DNA of 62,699 nucleotides from Phoronis australis (Eukaryota; Phoronida; Phoronidae). Below, piece by piece: positions 1-13,500 of this stretch; the stretch's first letter is position 1, and the number at the start of each line of letters is the position of its first letter. A model generated the notes under the pieces. That model made no database searches, was not told where the DNA came from, and was given only the letters and a program-made list of their open reading frames with translations. A program made the translations under genes and the position numbers. Location of the stretch: NCBI GenBank assembly GCA_002633005.1, contig NMRA01000618.1, positions 54,420 through 117,118 on the forward strand, read 5' to 3'.

Positions 1-190
1 CCTGATTTCTTGAAATTTCACGTTTAAGCGCCCATGTCTGGTTAACCGCCCACCCCCGATTTTTTGGGTTCGCCAATTTAACCGCCCAGGGCGTTAACCC
101 GAACGATTACGGTAAGTGTAATTACCCGACCATAAACTGTATTAAACATCTCTGACTGTACATAATGGCGAATTTTCAAAGTGCATTTAC

Positions 191-354
191 CAGTGGCGAA
201 CTTAGAGGGGGGCTAATGGGACCATGACTCCCCTAAAATCATCCCAGATTCCATTTGGCAGTTCGGGGGGTGGGAATGTCTGACGGGCAAAATCCTGGCT
301 AATACTCTGCCCTGACCTCCCTCCCCCCCAACTCAAAATCCTGGATACACCCTT
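191..354. mobile_element. hAT-like non-autonomous element (candidate)
   Basis: The segment starts CAGTGGCGAACTTAGAGGGG. The reverse complement of its right end starts CAAGGGTGTATCCAGGATTT. Both ends fit the CA(A/G)(G/T)GG(C/T)G start common to hAT elements, and both lead into G-rich tracts. The flanking 8-mers GCATTTAC and TTAACCAC do not match well, so the boundary is tentative. Confidence 0.35.
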
Positions 355-2572
355 GTTAACCACTAATTATAAGCGACACCACGGCGGTATTCAGTTGGAA
401 AAAAAACAACCAAGTACGGTTTTCAATTTTTAAAAATCAAACTAATAATCAAAAAACTACAACCATTGGGTACAATTGAAGATTAACTACCGCGCCTATT
501 GATTTTCTCGGTAGATATACAAACGCTGATCAGAGTTAACAATATCACATGGATTCATTTTTTTTATGTTCTTTCAATCTCATTTAACCAGATTTTTGTC
601 CAGGAAACAGTTGTACTTAACTTGTGCCCACTCTTCATTTTTTGTTACTAACAAAGAGCTAGAATAATTAAGTAGTTAGTGCCACCGAAATTGTCTAGAG
701 ATTCCAAATCTTCAGTTTGGTTATCACCATATTTGCACTTTTGTATGATTTGAGTTCTAATGAAGATTAAAGTTTAATGACACATGAAATGTTTAGTGTA
801 CCTGTAATGTGGAAAGTTTAGGGATGGGCTCACAATGAACTCAACTAATTAAGTTTAGCTGGCGATCAAAATCTACCACTGTTTTGGTACTTCAAGTTTA
901 AAACTTAGATAAAAAGTTATCAACCCATTCCCGGTAATTAAAAATCAAGTGGGCATTAAAAATTAAATAAAGAAAACTAATATGAAACTTATTGTTCCTT
1001 TGGGAAGTGGCCTTTTCTGAAGATAAACACAAGTTGACCTTTTTAGTCATTTTGTGATATTTATAATGTACCAAGTTAAAACTATTCTCCAGAATTGCAG
1101 GCTATAACTATGCAAATGTCAGAGAAAACTAAATTGGGGGTACTAACAACAACCATTGTTGAGACAGTAATGCTAGCAATTACCATTCCACTTCATTACC
1201 TCAGATCTACATCAATACAAAGGGCCTGCTGAATAGGCATCACCACTGTAAGGGAGCATGTGAGCACATGCTAATTCAGTGTTTGCTGACAGAAAGCTAT
1301 TGTGAAACAACACCTTGATTGTATCCTTTGGTCAGATATTAGGGGAATCTTTATTTAGATATTCATGTACATTATTCGAATCATTGTTACTAAGCAACTT
1401 TTGCCCTGGCAGTTTTGCTGTGCAGGGGTAACCTGACTTCGCGGCCCCCCGACGAGGTAGTAAGTAGATTTGCAGTTTTGCGACTAATTCCACAAAATAA
1501 TTACATGCACATTATTTCTTTGGCTCACTAGTATAGTCTTTTCGTGACAGGAAGTTTAGTTTCTAACTTTGGCTGGTTTATGTTGGTGATGTCTTCAGTT
1601 CGGCCGCGACGGGTCTGATAGGGTTTCGAGTCATGTTCTCCTGTCTGTATTTCACGGACGAATAATTTGAATTTATCACCAAACAGGGCCCCAAACTCCC
1701 ACGACCGACCGTGGTAAATTAGCCTACCGAACTTTGTAGGCTACGGTATGTTCCAATACCTATTAATCTGTAACAGCAAAATAAAATAACACATTTGTTC
1801 AATAACTCGATGTATTGGTAAGGGTTTTACATCGAATTTTGTTGTCATTGGTGTAAAACGATGAATTCAACGGATAAGCTAACACCAGTAAGCGTGTTGT
1901 GAACTCCTGAACAAACTGTGTTCGAACGTCATTGGTTAATTTCAGCACCTCTGTCTGCCGTCATGTGTCGGGTAAAAGAACAGCACTTGCTATTATCGAG
2001 TGGAAAAACTCGATTTAAATTGATTCAAAATAGGTTGTTTTTTAGGTGGAATTCTTCTTGAAGGCTCAGTTTGGCCAGTGTCTCGATTCTCCCGCAGTAA
2101 AAAACATCGGTGTGTGGTCGAGCACAAAGGAATTTGTGGACTAGACTGAAACGAAGAAAAGGGGGGAAAGGTGGAAGACCAGTCCATGTGCGCACAGCAA
2201 GCGAAATGCCATATTGTAACTGATTTCTTATTGTAATGTACAATGTCATTTTAGCCAAAATTATTTTATAAATAATAACATTCGTCCTAATCAGCGCCCA
2301 TGCCCCTATAAGTGCACCCCACTCGTTTTCAGACATCGCTAAAATAAGCACCCAGTCCGTGAACGTGTACATATGCGAAAAATGCCTTAGCGACAGTTCT
2401 AAAATTCTACAGTAATGTCTTCAGTTTATCAAATAATATCCGACAGTCCTGAAAAAATCATTGTGCGCAGAATTTCTAGACCACGAGCCTCGCCGCTATG
2501 TTGGCATTTAGCTGTGGCTGTACACTTTAAACTTCCTGTGATTCTGAAAGTTTTGCTGATCTTGCGAGGAAC

Positions 2573-2720
2573 AATATCCCACTATGGTCAGGCCTTTCAG
2601 AACAGATGCAATGTCCCACTATGGTCAGGCCTTTCAGAACAGATGCAATGTCCCACTATGGTCAGGCCTTTCAGAACAGATGCAATGTCCCACTAGGGTC
2701 AGGCCTTTCAGAACAGATGC
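2573..2720. repeat. Minisatellite, 37-bp unit x 4
   Basis: Four tandem copies of a 37-bp unit containing CCCACTATGGTCAGGCCTTT, almost without divergence (one unit has CTAGGG for CTATGG). Because 37 is not a multiple of three, the array is open in several frames; these are not genes. Confidence 0.95.
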
Positions 2721-5700
2721 AGTGTATTTGTCAACGGTATCGTATTGTATCTTTCCCGTACAGATCTTTTCCCTCAACAGGAATTGAGATTACTTTGTAC
2801 ACGTAAAACCTGCGAATCGAAACTTGACCAGTGTTTATGAGCACGTGGCCAAGAAGTGCGCGCTATGGCCTATATATATGTGGGCCTGCTACTCTGGAAA
2901 ATGAACTCTGATGACAGGCACGCGCTCGCTCGCTTGGACCCCTGTAGACTAACTTCAAAACAAATGTCACGTGACAACATGTGTATTTGTCCAGCTTTTT
3001 CTCGTGTTGCGGAGTGCGATCTAGCGCAGTTTTGAAATTACTCTGTGGTTAATCCCGACTCCATAGCAACATAAATATCTTAGGAACGCTATTTAGAAAC
3101 TTTAAGGAGGATTTCACGTTGTTGAGTCGAAACTGTATTTTTACTCAAGAATTCAAGTTGCCCTATGGACGATCGCGAGGCAGCGACGCATCAGTCAGCA
3201 AGTTTTCGCTCTGGGGATTTCATCACATTTTTTTTTTAAAAACGTAATTTAACAACAAAGTTTGATAGCAATGCCCACCACAGTTTTGTAGAAAGTCTGT
3301 CCTAGGTTACAGATACGTCACACCGTGTAAATTTGATGAATCCTAGCTTCCAATTTCACCTACACCAGTCACGGGTTCTCATTTAAGATACCCGGCAATA
3401 TCCCACGTAATCTCGCGAAGTGTTGCTTTTTAGCGAGGTCCTAGCCTCACTGAATGGGTGCCTGGTTTCAACTGCCATAGGCTACAACAAGCGCTCGCCT
3501 TCCTAAATAAATTTTCTAAGCGGCCCTTATTAGAGCGAATATGGTAGCCCTAATAGATGGTGACATCAACGCACGAAATGATGATTTTTATTGACACTGC
3601 CAGCAAGTTTGTGGTGACAGACGCAAACGTGCGGGTGACTGAATTTCGGGCTGTGCGAGTAGATTTGCTGGCTCACTCGCCTAGCTGGCGAGCAGGGTTT
3701 CGAAACCTTGGTATATCCCTGCTATTAACTATAACCAAACTAAAAAATTCCATATCTGAGCATGAATCGATGCGGTTAAATGGTTGTTTTCAAAGATGCC
3801 GTTGCATGGGACTTTAATTCTATTGAAATAACAGTAAACGTTTCATAGGAAATGACATGGTGGTTTTGAAACGTACTTGAAATGCTGCTCTTGTATTTTC
3901 ATTGGAGCTGGGATGTTCTGCAGGATATGAGAAGGAAATTATATAAGTTGTGCAAACTGACAGAGCCATATGGCTGATGTTTAGGCAGCTTTGGTAGAGT
4001 ACCATCAGTACCCACATTGCCATATGTCTTGGCTGGTTAGCATTCCTTACTGTGTGCATGGCCAGTCTGGGGTGTATCCAACACAAGACTCTGGCTGGAA
4101 GTAGTTTAGGCCTAGTGTTCCAGGTTTATCATCACAGCATGCCAGAACTTTGTTTTGCCTTGAAATAATCCTACTTTGGTTGGCTGCAGGGACCGTATCC
4201 AAGGGGAAAGTTCTCTTGGAGTTAGTGTCTGGTGATTAATTGGAAGATATGGTTGTGAATGTTACTGACAACATAGCATATGTTGTCAAGTCTTAACTCT
4301 TGTTATATTCTATATTCTTTGTATACACACAAATAGTCCACTTGATTATTTGGCATTAGAAAATTACTGTCATTTTAAGAACCCTATATTGGATTTTTGA
4401 TTTATCCTGATACAAGAAATATTGGTGATCAAAGCGGTTTTTAATTCAAAGCCTCAAATTTTTATTTTTGGTGGCCAATTTTAAGTATGGTGTTGTACAA
4501 ATCCTAGAGACTGGCAAAAGCATTGTGTCAAACTTTTGAAACTTATGAAGGCCGTATTGTTATATAAAAATGTTTACAAGAAGGGTTTCATATCTTTTAC
4601 AGTTGTGTTGCGTTCACACAAGAGTGGCAAAAATACCCATGGGTTTTGAGTGGCGAAAACACTAGGGTTTCATCTAGTCAGACACTGCCCTTTAAAGGGT
4701 CATGTTTGCCTCCCGTATCATTTTTAAACCTCTTTGCTATGATCTCGTCAATCTAATGATCGCGATATCACTATTTCCTAGATGGCAGTATTACAAAAGG
4801 CATCTTGAATATCGTAAGGGGAAAGTTTTCTGCAGAACATGACCATGGCGCTTATTTGTACTTTTTAGTCATGTGCGCGTGAAATACAACAGGTAAACTG
4901 GGATATGGTAACCATGTGAAAATACCCAGCGCCGGAGTAATACAATGGAGTGTACAGTGAAGTGGGGATGGAAGTATGTTGTGCCTGTCAAAAGGCGGGA
5001 CTTTCTGTTGCTGTGTCTGGACGCACCTTCAAAAAAATGAGACTGTTATTAACTGTGCTATTTCCTTTCACACGTGTGTCCTTTGAAATAACCAGTACAG
5101 TGCCAGCAAAATAATCCCTGCTATCGTTCAAATTATCGGCTAGCCATTTCACGTTTTGTGGAAACTCAAGCCAGTGCAGCGCCAACATAAATAAGTTAAG
5201 CTAGCGTATCCCATAAAAAGTGTATAATTCTACCAGGTCAAATATTTTTTCCTTCTCATTCTTTGTAGTTGCAATATACACATTTAATGATCTGATACTA
5301 TTCTAAACAAAAGTGTGTAATTTCAAGAGGTGGTGTAACCTTTTAGTTCCAATGTTTCTTTTTTCTCTTAGTCACTGTGTATGCATCTAAAACTGTCTGG
5401 CAGTGCTGTGTGTAAGCTATTCACCTAGGCCTGCTTCTGACTCACTTAGGCGTTATTTACATTATGTTACTGTTGGTGAATCAGTTGACAATTCTTTGAA
5501 ACTGATTCAGTTTTAACTGGAAGTGTAGGTAATGTTGGTCCATCCTGGTTACGAAAAACGTAGAAAATAACAAAAAATAATTTTCATACAAGGCGTTGTC
5601 ATTTACATTGAATTTAAGGCAAACACTCATGGAAAGTTGCATTGGTGAAAAAAGTGCATTTCTGGAGTAATATTGTAAGTCTATGCATTTTATTAGCATA

Positions 5701-6542
5701 TCTTATCTCTTGTCTTTTTGTGGGAAAGGCAACTCATTGAAAGTAAAAGTTAAATCCTATAATACCAGAGTGTGAAATTAGAATATTGAGGAACCAATGT
5801 ATTTCCTTTATGAGGACCTGATGAGGTGACCTTGATATTCCTTTTTTTCCATGTGTTTACGACATGCCCATAATAACGCAGTCTGTTTTTGTCGAGGCAA
5901 AATACCAATTTTCTCCAATACTCTTTTTTCCTGTTGTATCCCAAAGTTTCAAAATTAGACCGGAACTTTAATTACGAAGATTTGGAACCCAGGTCGTTAT
6001 GTTGTTTTTCAGGCCTCAGAATGTGACAACAAGTGAATCTGAGCATAATTACCAGAATTAAAATGCCCTGTAATATTTTGATGTTCACACAAGGTATTCA
6101 GCCACTGAAAAGCGAAAGATTAATTTTGTTAATTAATTAAGTGCAAAAGGTAGAGGAGTTGTTACAACCATTTATCTAGCTGTACCGCAGTTGAGTGTCT
6201 TCATGGCTGTCAAATCTTGTAGTTATTAGACGAAAAGAATTATTTCCTTATGGTTGTTTAATATCCAAAGCATTTAATCCAAGGCATACTGTAGTGTCAG
6301 TTTCCTGCACTGGTGTCTCCTAAACACAGGACAGGCTGGTTTTGGCTTTGGATACGCCCCCTCGCCTGTGTGGTTAACCAACCAGGGATGATGTCATCAA
6401 CAGAAGCTAGTTCACCTCCAGAAAGTTGGGCACACTGGATTAGTTTAGACTAGAGTTGTGTGTGTATGAAGTCAGTCAAGGACTAGCTCCAGAACTGGAG
6501 TAAACTGAGGCGCAGTTTTTACTTCATTTTGTCTTTTTCTAG

Positions 6543-6590
6543 TTTTTATTTCTGAAAATGGCTTCTACTTTAAAAGCACCCGCAGGAAAG
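6543..6590 (+). CDS. RAPGEF1: Candidate C3G first coding exon (start codon at 6558)
   Basis: A pyrimidine-rich tract and AG at 6541-6542 precede this exon. The ATG at 6558 opens MASTLKAPAGK, and a GTGAGA donor follows at 6591. The 33 coding bases end in phase 0, which matches the phase-0 start of the exon at 24920. Nothing in the eleven residues is diagnostic of C3G, so this rests on splice signals and phase. An alternative first exon outside the window remains possible. Confidence 0.5.
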
Positions 6591-9500
6591 GTGAGATTTT
6601 TACTTCTGCTCAAGACGCAGCATATTGTTTTGTTACCATTTGTTTCTGTCAAAGTTTTGTTTGTTTGCAGTGATTAGGGCCAAATAGTCCCACAGTGTTG
6701 TACATGGTGTCTGTATGGTTTAATGTCAATGGAAATGGGCTTTTAGCAGTTTGGTTATAGTTTCCAGGGCTCCTTTCAGTAACCAGGAAATTATAACTAT
6801 GCTTTGTATTTGTTGTTTTTTTGAAAGATGTTGGTCTTTTGGTACGATCTTTTGGAAACTGCAGGCCACTGGTTTTCTAGAACTTTTGCTTATCATTTTA
6901 AACTTGTGTGAAGGTTTACTGAGGATTTGAATCAAATTGATAAACATGGATGATTTTCTGATGTGAAAATGGAAATTCTTCTAAAACATTATCAGAATGT
7001 TTCGAGGTGCACAGCTTCCAGGTAGAATCATGTAGAAGTGGTTTGGTTTTTCAATATAAAAACATGTGATGTTGAGTATATGTTTTGTCAAATGTTGCGG
7101 GGGGGGGNGGGGGGGCAAGGGCTTTACTCAGATATAGGCTTGAGGCGATGACTGAAAGAACACAAACAATACGTTGTACATGGACTATACTCCCAATAGT
7201 GCTATTGGTGGTGAGGTGAGGCAAGTTCATTCATGTATTTTTTTACCTAAGTGTGTGTCAGAATCAGGTTATCCACACTGTATTTACAACAGATAGCTTT
7301 GTCCTGGATTGTCATGTCTGAATAGACCCATTTACCCTCTCTGTCATTTCTAGGCCACTGTGAAGGTTAACTTTGGTTTTATTGTCCTGTCATGAGTCAT
7401 TTCCCCTCCCCCCTTTTCCTCAAGTTTTGTCTGGTATCTGTGATTATTAGCTGGTACAAAAGTTTTTAAAATGAACTGGACAGAGCTCTCAGTCAGCACT
7501 GCCAAATTTGGACGAACTTCTTACCAGAATTATATGGGTGTTTATCGCATTATTAAAACATTGTTTCGCTGAAGTTTAATTAAAGTTTGATGCGATGTTA
7601 AACTGTGCCTAGTCACAGTGTTGTTTACATTATGCAAATAGACTTGTAATATAAGTCACAGTTGGGGTGATTTTGTCCTGAATTTGCCAGAGCAAAACAT
7701 AAATGGATAGTTTGTGGCAATTTAGGGTATCAAAACTTCATCAAATTTCAATTTTATACAGTTCATGTTGAAAACTTCGAGTGTGATAGACTGAGTAGGA
7801 AAAAGTCGCACATGTTTGGACAATATAAAATCTCACCACTTTCGGGCAAAAATAATTTTGAAAATTAGCCGTTTCTAATGTTTTAATGGCTTCCAATATA
7901 TTGGTGAATGCCCACTATTTCTCACAATCCTCATCATACAGTCTGCTGTGGTTTATAAAGATGATGTGGCATTTATTAATAGTTGAAAAAAATGAAAATG
8001 TGGAATTTCACTTGTCAGCCATATTGTGTCTTTGGTGTTATTTTATGGCTTCTATAAACAGCAATCTCTAGAATAATATTCAAATTTGTCTACAATAAAA
8101 GAGGGAGCTATGAGGCTTGATGTTTTCACGGAGCTCAATGACTGCATTTTCACCTCCCAAAGTCACATATGTATTCAGTGTTTGATTTGAAAACTGACGT
8201 TTTTGACCATACCGAGCCATGAACTATTGTGGGTGACAGTTCACGCGTGATGTGATCGGCGATTGTGCTGAGGTCCAAATGGGATTGGAAAATGTACACT
8301 AAATCTTATAAAAAATGTGCAGTAACTCGCCACTAATTTCACACAAAATCAATAGGCCAAAATTGCAATTCTCCATTTTTAGGAGGCGGATCACTGCAAA
8401 TAATTGAAAATTTCCCAAAATTTGTTTTATGACATGTACAGTGAACAAACTTTGCCATAGCGTAAAGTTGTCATTATCTTTATTGTTGCATGGAAAACTT
8501 TGGCTGAAATACCATTTCAATAATGCCAGTCATATTGTGTTAAGCATTGCGGTAACATTCCGATTAAACAGCAATTTTGATCCCTGTCACAAAAATACAA
8601 TCAAAATTTGAACATATGTGAACATGCATTGAACTCGTGGCGTACTGGGGTATAAGGTTATCATAAAATTGTTGTAATTCCTTGTGTTATCTGTAGGCCA
8701 CAGCATTGGGTTGTTAAATTGATAGAGCATTGTGTGCATTGCACCATTATTATTCTTAAACGAAACTGCGTCTAACATTATTTTTAAAGAATGTACGAAT
8801 GTGCAAGTCAAAACTAGGAGATACTGAATTGTTTGCTAATAAACTCATTGTAATTTGGCCATATGGCGTTGGTGTAGGACAGGACTTGGTTAAGTAAAAC
8901 ATCAAAATTGGTATGCTGAAACTGTAACATTTCACCAATTACAAAGAAGAACAGTTTCCGAAATTAGACTTTTTCATTTTTCTAAGGTTTGTAACTCTAA
9001 TTTGTGATTTCCCAGTTTCTCAAAATGTCCGATAATCACTATGTTAGATTCATGTTTAGATTGGTAGACTTGTAGTCTGTGCTATCTTATCTTTTATGAA
9101 AAAATGGAAAAACAATTCCATATTACCTCCTGAATTGTTGAGATTCAATCACACATAAGTTTGATTTAAGCATTTTCAAAAATACCAGCAACACTGTTGT
9201 TAGTATCATGTGTCTAACTTTTATGCAACTGGGCTCTCACAAATCATTGAACTCGAAATCTAATTCAAAGTTATTTTTACTCGAAATTTCAAGTTTGCTA
9301 ATCAAATATGTGGGTTATCATGTGCGAACTTGTTCTAGAAACTCACCTGTGAAAAGTATAATATACTCGAGCACAGAATGATAGATGCTCATTTTGAGTT
9401 CCCCCAAAAGTAGAATGAAAAATGTCAGAAAAAAATTTCGACTTTGAGTTCAAGACTTAGACCTTTGTCTCGAGTGGTTTCTTGCTCACATTGGAAATGG

Positions 9501-10467
9501 TTTCTGGGCTTTAGCAGTTGCGAGGAAAGTGAAATCACCCCAGACCATGCAAAATCATAAGAGTGGCCATTTCTAAGAAAACCTAGAAAGATGGCTGCCT
9601 CTACAGTGATTGGCTGGTCAGGTTGAAATTTTGAATTGTGTGGTAGAAATGGTGAATTATGAGATACAATTCATCGCTAGTGTGGCTATTGTTCTATATT
9701 AAGTCTACTGAATGGTTATCCTGTTGTCACTGTGACTTGCTGGAAAATTTTAAACTGGTGTCATACCAGCCACTAGTTTTCGCATGTTCCGCTGGTGTGT
9801 TGTGTCATTGTGCCTCATACCATGATGAAGAACATATTCTACGAGAACTTATGAGATTTGCCTGACAGGGTAATTTTAGTTTTGGCTACAGACAAGAATA
9901 ACGACATCTTTATTTTCCTTCAGAGGTTGTGGAATAGTGGTTCTCAAAATGCAGGACGCGTGTATGGATCCTCAATTTCAGGCCAAGCTAGAACTGTTAA
10001 AATTGCTGTTTCATTTTTGCAAAGATGTGTAGGGTTGCTTCTGTTGATCTATTAACAGGACATTGTTTGATGAGATACTACCTAAGGTGAGGGAAGTTGT
10101 AAGGATTCTTTATCCAAATTTATTTGACACGCCAGTTCTGTTGCATCTTTGATTTCAGAAATACCATGGGTATTTTCCAATGGGCTTAAGGTTTCCTGTC
10201 TTTTTAAGTTCAGACACATTAAACTTTCAACTGGTTACAATTAATCGCCAGTTAACCAGAATTGTAAACCAGACCTATAGGAAATGTTATGTGTTTTGAT
10301 TAATCACTGCAAATGGGTGGAGATCTTCCAGCCTGATACTCCAGTTGTCATTGCTATTGGTTGAATGTAGGTGGCGCTTTTGAACCCACGCTTTTCCAAC
10401 TAAAACGTGGTCAATTTTGTAGGTTAAAAAGTTAAATTTTGTGATATTTAGTTCTGGCGATGGTCGC

Positions 10468-10505
<38 letters not shown>

Positions 10506-13500
10506 CGAGAGAATTTCCTGAACCATATTTGCAGCTGATAGCCAAGTAGATATGACTTCTTACATAGCCACATTTGCAAAAGCCCTTTTTTCTTAGCGAT
10601 TATGTAATAAAATAGACTCTGGGCAAGAGCCTGCTCCATATTCAGCACATCTTATATGTTCATGGGCAATTTCCTACTGTTCCTACTTCCTCACGTTGGC
10701 ATGGCAACCAAGAGCAGCATAACAATTCCTACTGGCCTTAGAAAGGTGACTGAAGTTACAATACAAGACAAAAGTAATCAGACAAAATACTGTTTTCCTG
10801 TCATGACGGCAAATTTTGTCGACAGGAAAAAATGATTGGTATTGCCCATTGCGACTGCAAAATTCTAATTACTTTACTAATTTCACTGTTAATTTCCCTT
10901 TATTCTTGGTTGTGAAAGATATACCCTGATAATGAATTCGGCTTTTGCCCAGGTATCAGCACGGGAATTTCTGGCCCATTTTGTCAGAATATTTTTGGTA
11001 TGTACTGTAGGTTTATGTCAAGTGAAATGTTATTTTCTCGTAGTTTCATGCAAGATGAATATAGCTTGAAATTAGTGATTTATACTGTTCAAGTTCTGTA
11101 CCACCGCTGCCATCTGAAAATATTTTGAAAATTTGGGGACATTCACAACAAAGACCTTGCAAAACGAAAAGGGTTTATTTAGGCTTTTATGTTAGTTTGA
11201 ATTTTTTGAGATTTTGCTGCACTCAGGTGCAGCTGTGTTTGTGTATCGCAATGTGCTGGTTATTGATTCAGACATGATACTGTCTCAGGATGTGTGTATT
11301 GGCCTTTGGTCACTGAGCCTGTAGGGAATAGATTATTTTAGTATTGAACTCCCTGATACTGCTAACCGATATTTTCGTAGGATTTGATGTGTTTAGCTTG
11401 TTGTTGAGACATTCTATACAATCGAGTGTACATGTATACCGTACACATGGGTGTGATGCTTTGAAAATGATAACATGCATAATTATCTTCTAATCACCTC
11501 TGAATATTTTCAAAATTTTGATCAAAATAAAACATGTAAGGTAGAAGTGGACTGTATTCCATTCACACCATACATGTAACTGATTCGGAATATTGATTAA
11601 ACCATTCACTTTCAACTGTTCCGAAATCCGAATTACTCCTTCTGCACACATACAGTACAAGCTAAAAGTATTCAGGCAACATGAAACAGACTTCCCCATT
11701 GTAACGGCTGTGGGGAAGTCAAATTCATCGTCAGCGTAGCCGTCCATAACCATCCGTAATGTCCGGAATGTCCGTAATGTCCGGATGGGTAATTAAGAGG
11801 AAAGCTAGTGGGGGCTCCTGTCATTTTCCAATGAAATTTTGCTGCCATAATGGTTAATTTTTGTTGTTAACAGAATTAGCTGTCAATGTGAGAAAAGCCA
11901 TTTTGTCCAATTGCTTTTGTCTTGTACTGTAGGCGCATATAGGTAATGCGGAAATTCTTGGCAACATTATGGTGGACAAATGGAATTCCATTTTTGTCAA
12001 ATTTCTTAGAACAAAAGCAAAAGTTGAAAAAATTTTAGCCAATATCTTGCTTTGTTTTACACTGTGTAGATTTCGTAAAACAGCCTTTCTGTTATTTGTC
12101 AGTAGGTAACCAAAAAAAGAAAAAGGACAGTTGTGACCGTTTTGAAATAAGGGAATGCCTGGGTAGTTTGTCCAAACCACAATTGGCATGCCTCCCATCC
12201 TGAAATTACCACACAAAAAATAAATCTCCAGTTGTCTTCTTGAACTGCCTGACCTCGTTAACTCTTACAGAAGCTGGACTGCTAATGAGCCTCCATACAT
12301 TCCTGTTAACTGTCTAATGGACTAAGGATAAACTTATGTTCTGACTCTGTTGGTTGGCAATGTGTGTGTGTGTTTTTGTTTTTTTTTTTGATTCCAGTGG
12401 GTTGAATGGTGTTTGAAACATTAACTGCTCTCTGATGAGGTCATGGGTTTGTTGTCCATGGAATGCACCTAAATATCTTAGGGGTTTTGTGTTACAGTAA
12501 ATCACCATGGAATAGGCACAAAACCACTATTACGCAGCACCGTTCACAAACTCACTAAAACTAGTAGTGAAAATGCCATTCATGTGAAGGGCTTGAGTTA
12601 CCCCAAAAAACTACTGTTGTTTTCACCTGCACTTATGTATCCAACTCCCTTTGATGAAAGGATCCGTATTGACCTGGGTAATAGCGACATCATTTTGTTT
12701 TATCATCACATCTGTCAATCTATGACAGTGAGTAGCATGAGGGGGTTTTCACATCAATTTTCGCTTAAAAGTAGTTCTCGCAGTGAACAAACAAACTTAC
12801 TGACTTCTGGTCAAAATAATAGTATTGAATGATAAATCTTTATTGTAAACATCAGTCCTTGTTTACCATATAGAGCACAGGATGGCTCATACAGTCATAC
12901 ACCTACATTAGGCTCAGGGGCAGTGTCTGGTCCTCAGGAACTGAATTTGAACTCTCGCGTTGTGCTGAAGTGTTTACATTTTGGGACACCCTGTATACCA
13001 TTACCCTAGCCTTGTAACCACCAGATTGTCCTGTTTCTGATGGGACTTTTGATGGTTGGTAGAGTCTGGTAATAAATAGTTCACTGGGGGGATTCCCCTC
13101 ACCACACAGGCCACTGAGGTCATGAACTGTGACCAGAGTCTGTCTCAAGGAGTGTGTCCCTGAGTGTTTGTAATGGCTGACTCTAGAAGTGTCATTAACT
13201 TGTTTATGTTGTCCATATGTGGTGAAGCCATATCAGGATACCAGGAGAGTATCAACTGGACAAGTCTTATATTAGCTTCCAATAAGTGGCAAAAAACATT
13301 ATCAGGGTTACTGGTTAGTGAAAATGCTAGTGTTTTAGTCAGACAGACAAGCTCTCCATCAAGGAGTCATTTTCGTCAGCAGTTAGTTTGTTTCCTGTCC
13401 ACCCAGTGGGGTTTATAGTGAAATTTGATGTCAAAACCTGTCCACTGTGATACAAGTTGATTAATGTGATGATGAACAAGGGGGGCTTATTCCTTTTTGC

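Larger units (their letters stand above)
1..6542. other. Upstream region without a recognised gene
   Basis: No open frame here resembles a known protein. It holds a hAT-like MITE candidate (191-354), a 4-copy minisatellite (2573-2720) and two patches with repeated CGCCCA or GCACCC motifs (30-110 and 2294-2355). Relatively CpG-rich stretches lie near 1435-1640 and 3380-3700 and could hold a promoter, but I see no decisive core-promoter element. Confidence 0.5.

Noticed and set aside
1615-1640. GGGTTTCGAGTC resembling a tRNA B box
   Set aside because: No A box at the right distance and no cloverleaf can be drawn.
2415-2806. Three overlapping plus-strand frames with repeated peptide words
   Set aside because: They come from the 37-bp minisatellite, open in several frames. 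No start context or homology.
10287-10648. Minus-strand frames with THTHTHTH runs
   Set aside because: They are translations of a (TG)n microsatellite in an intron.
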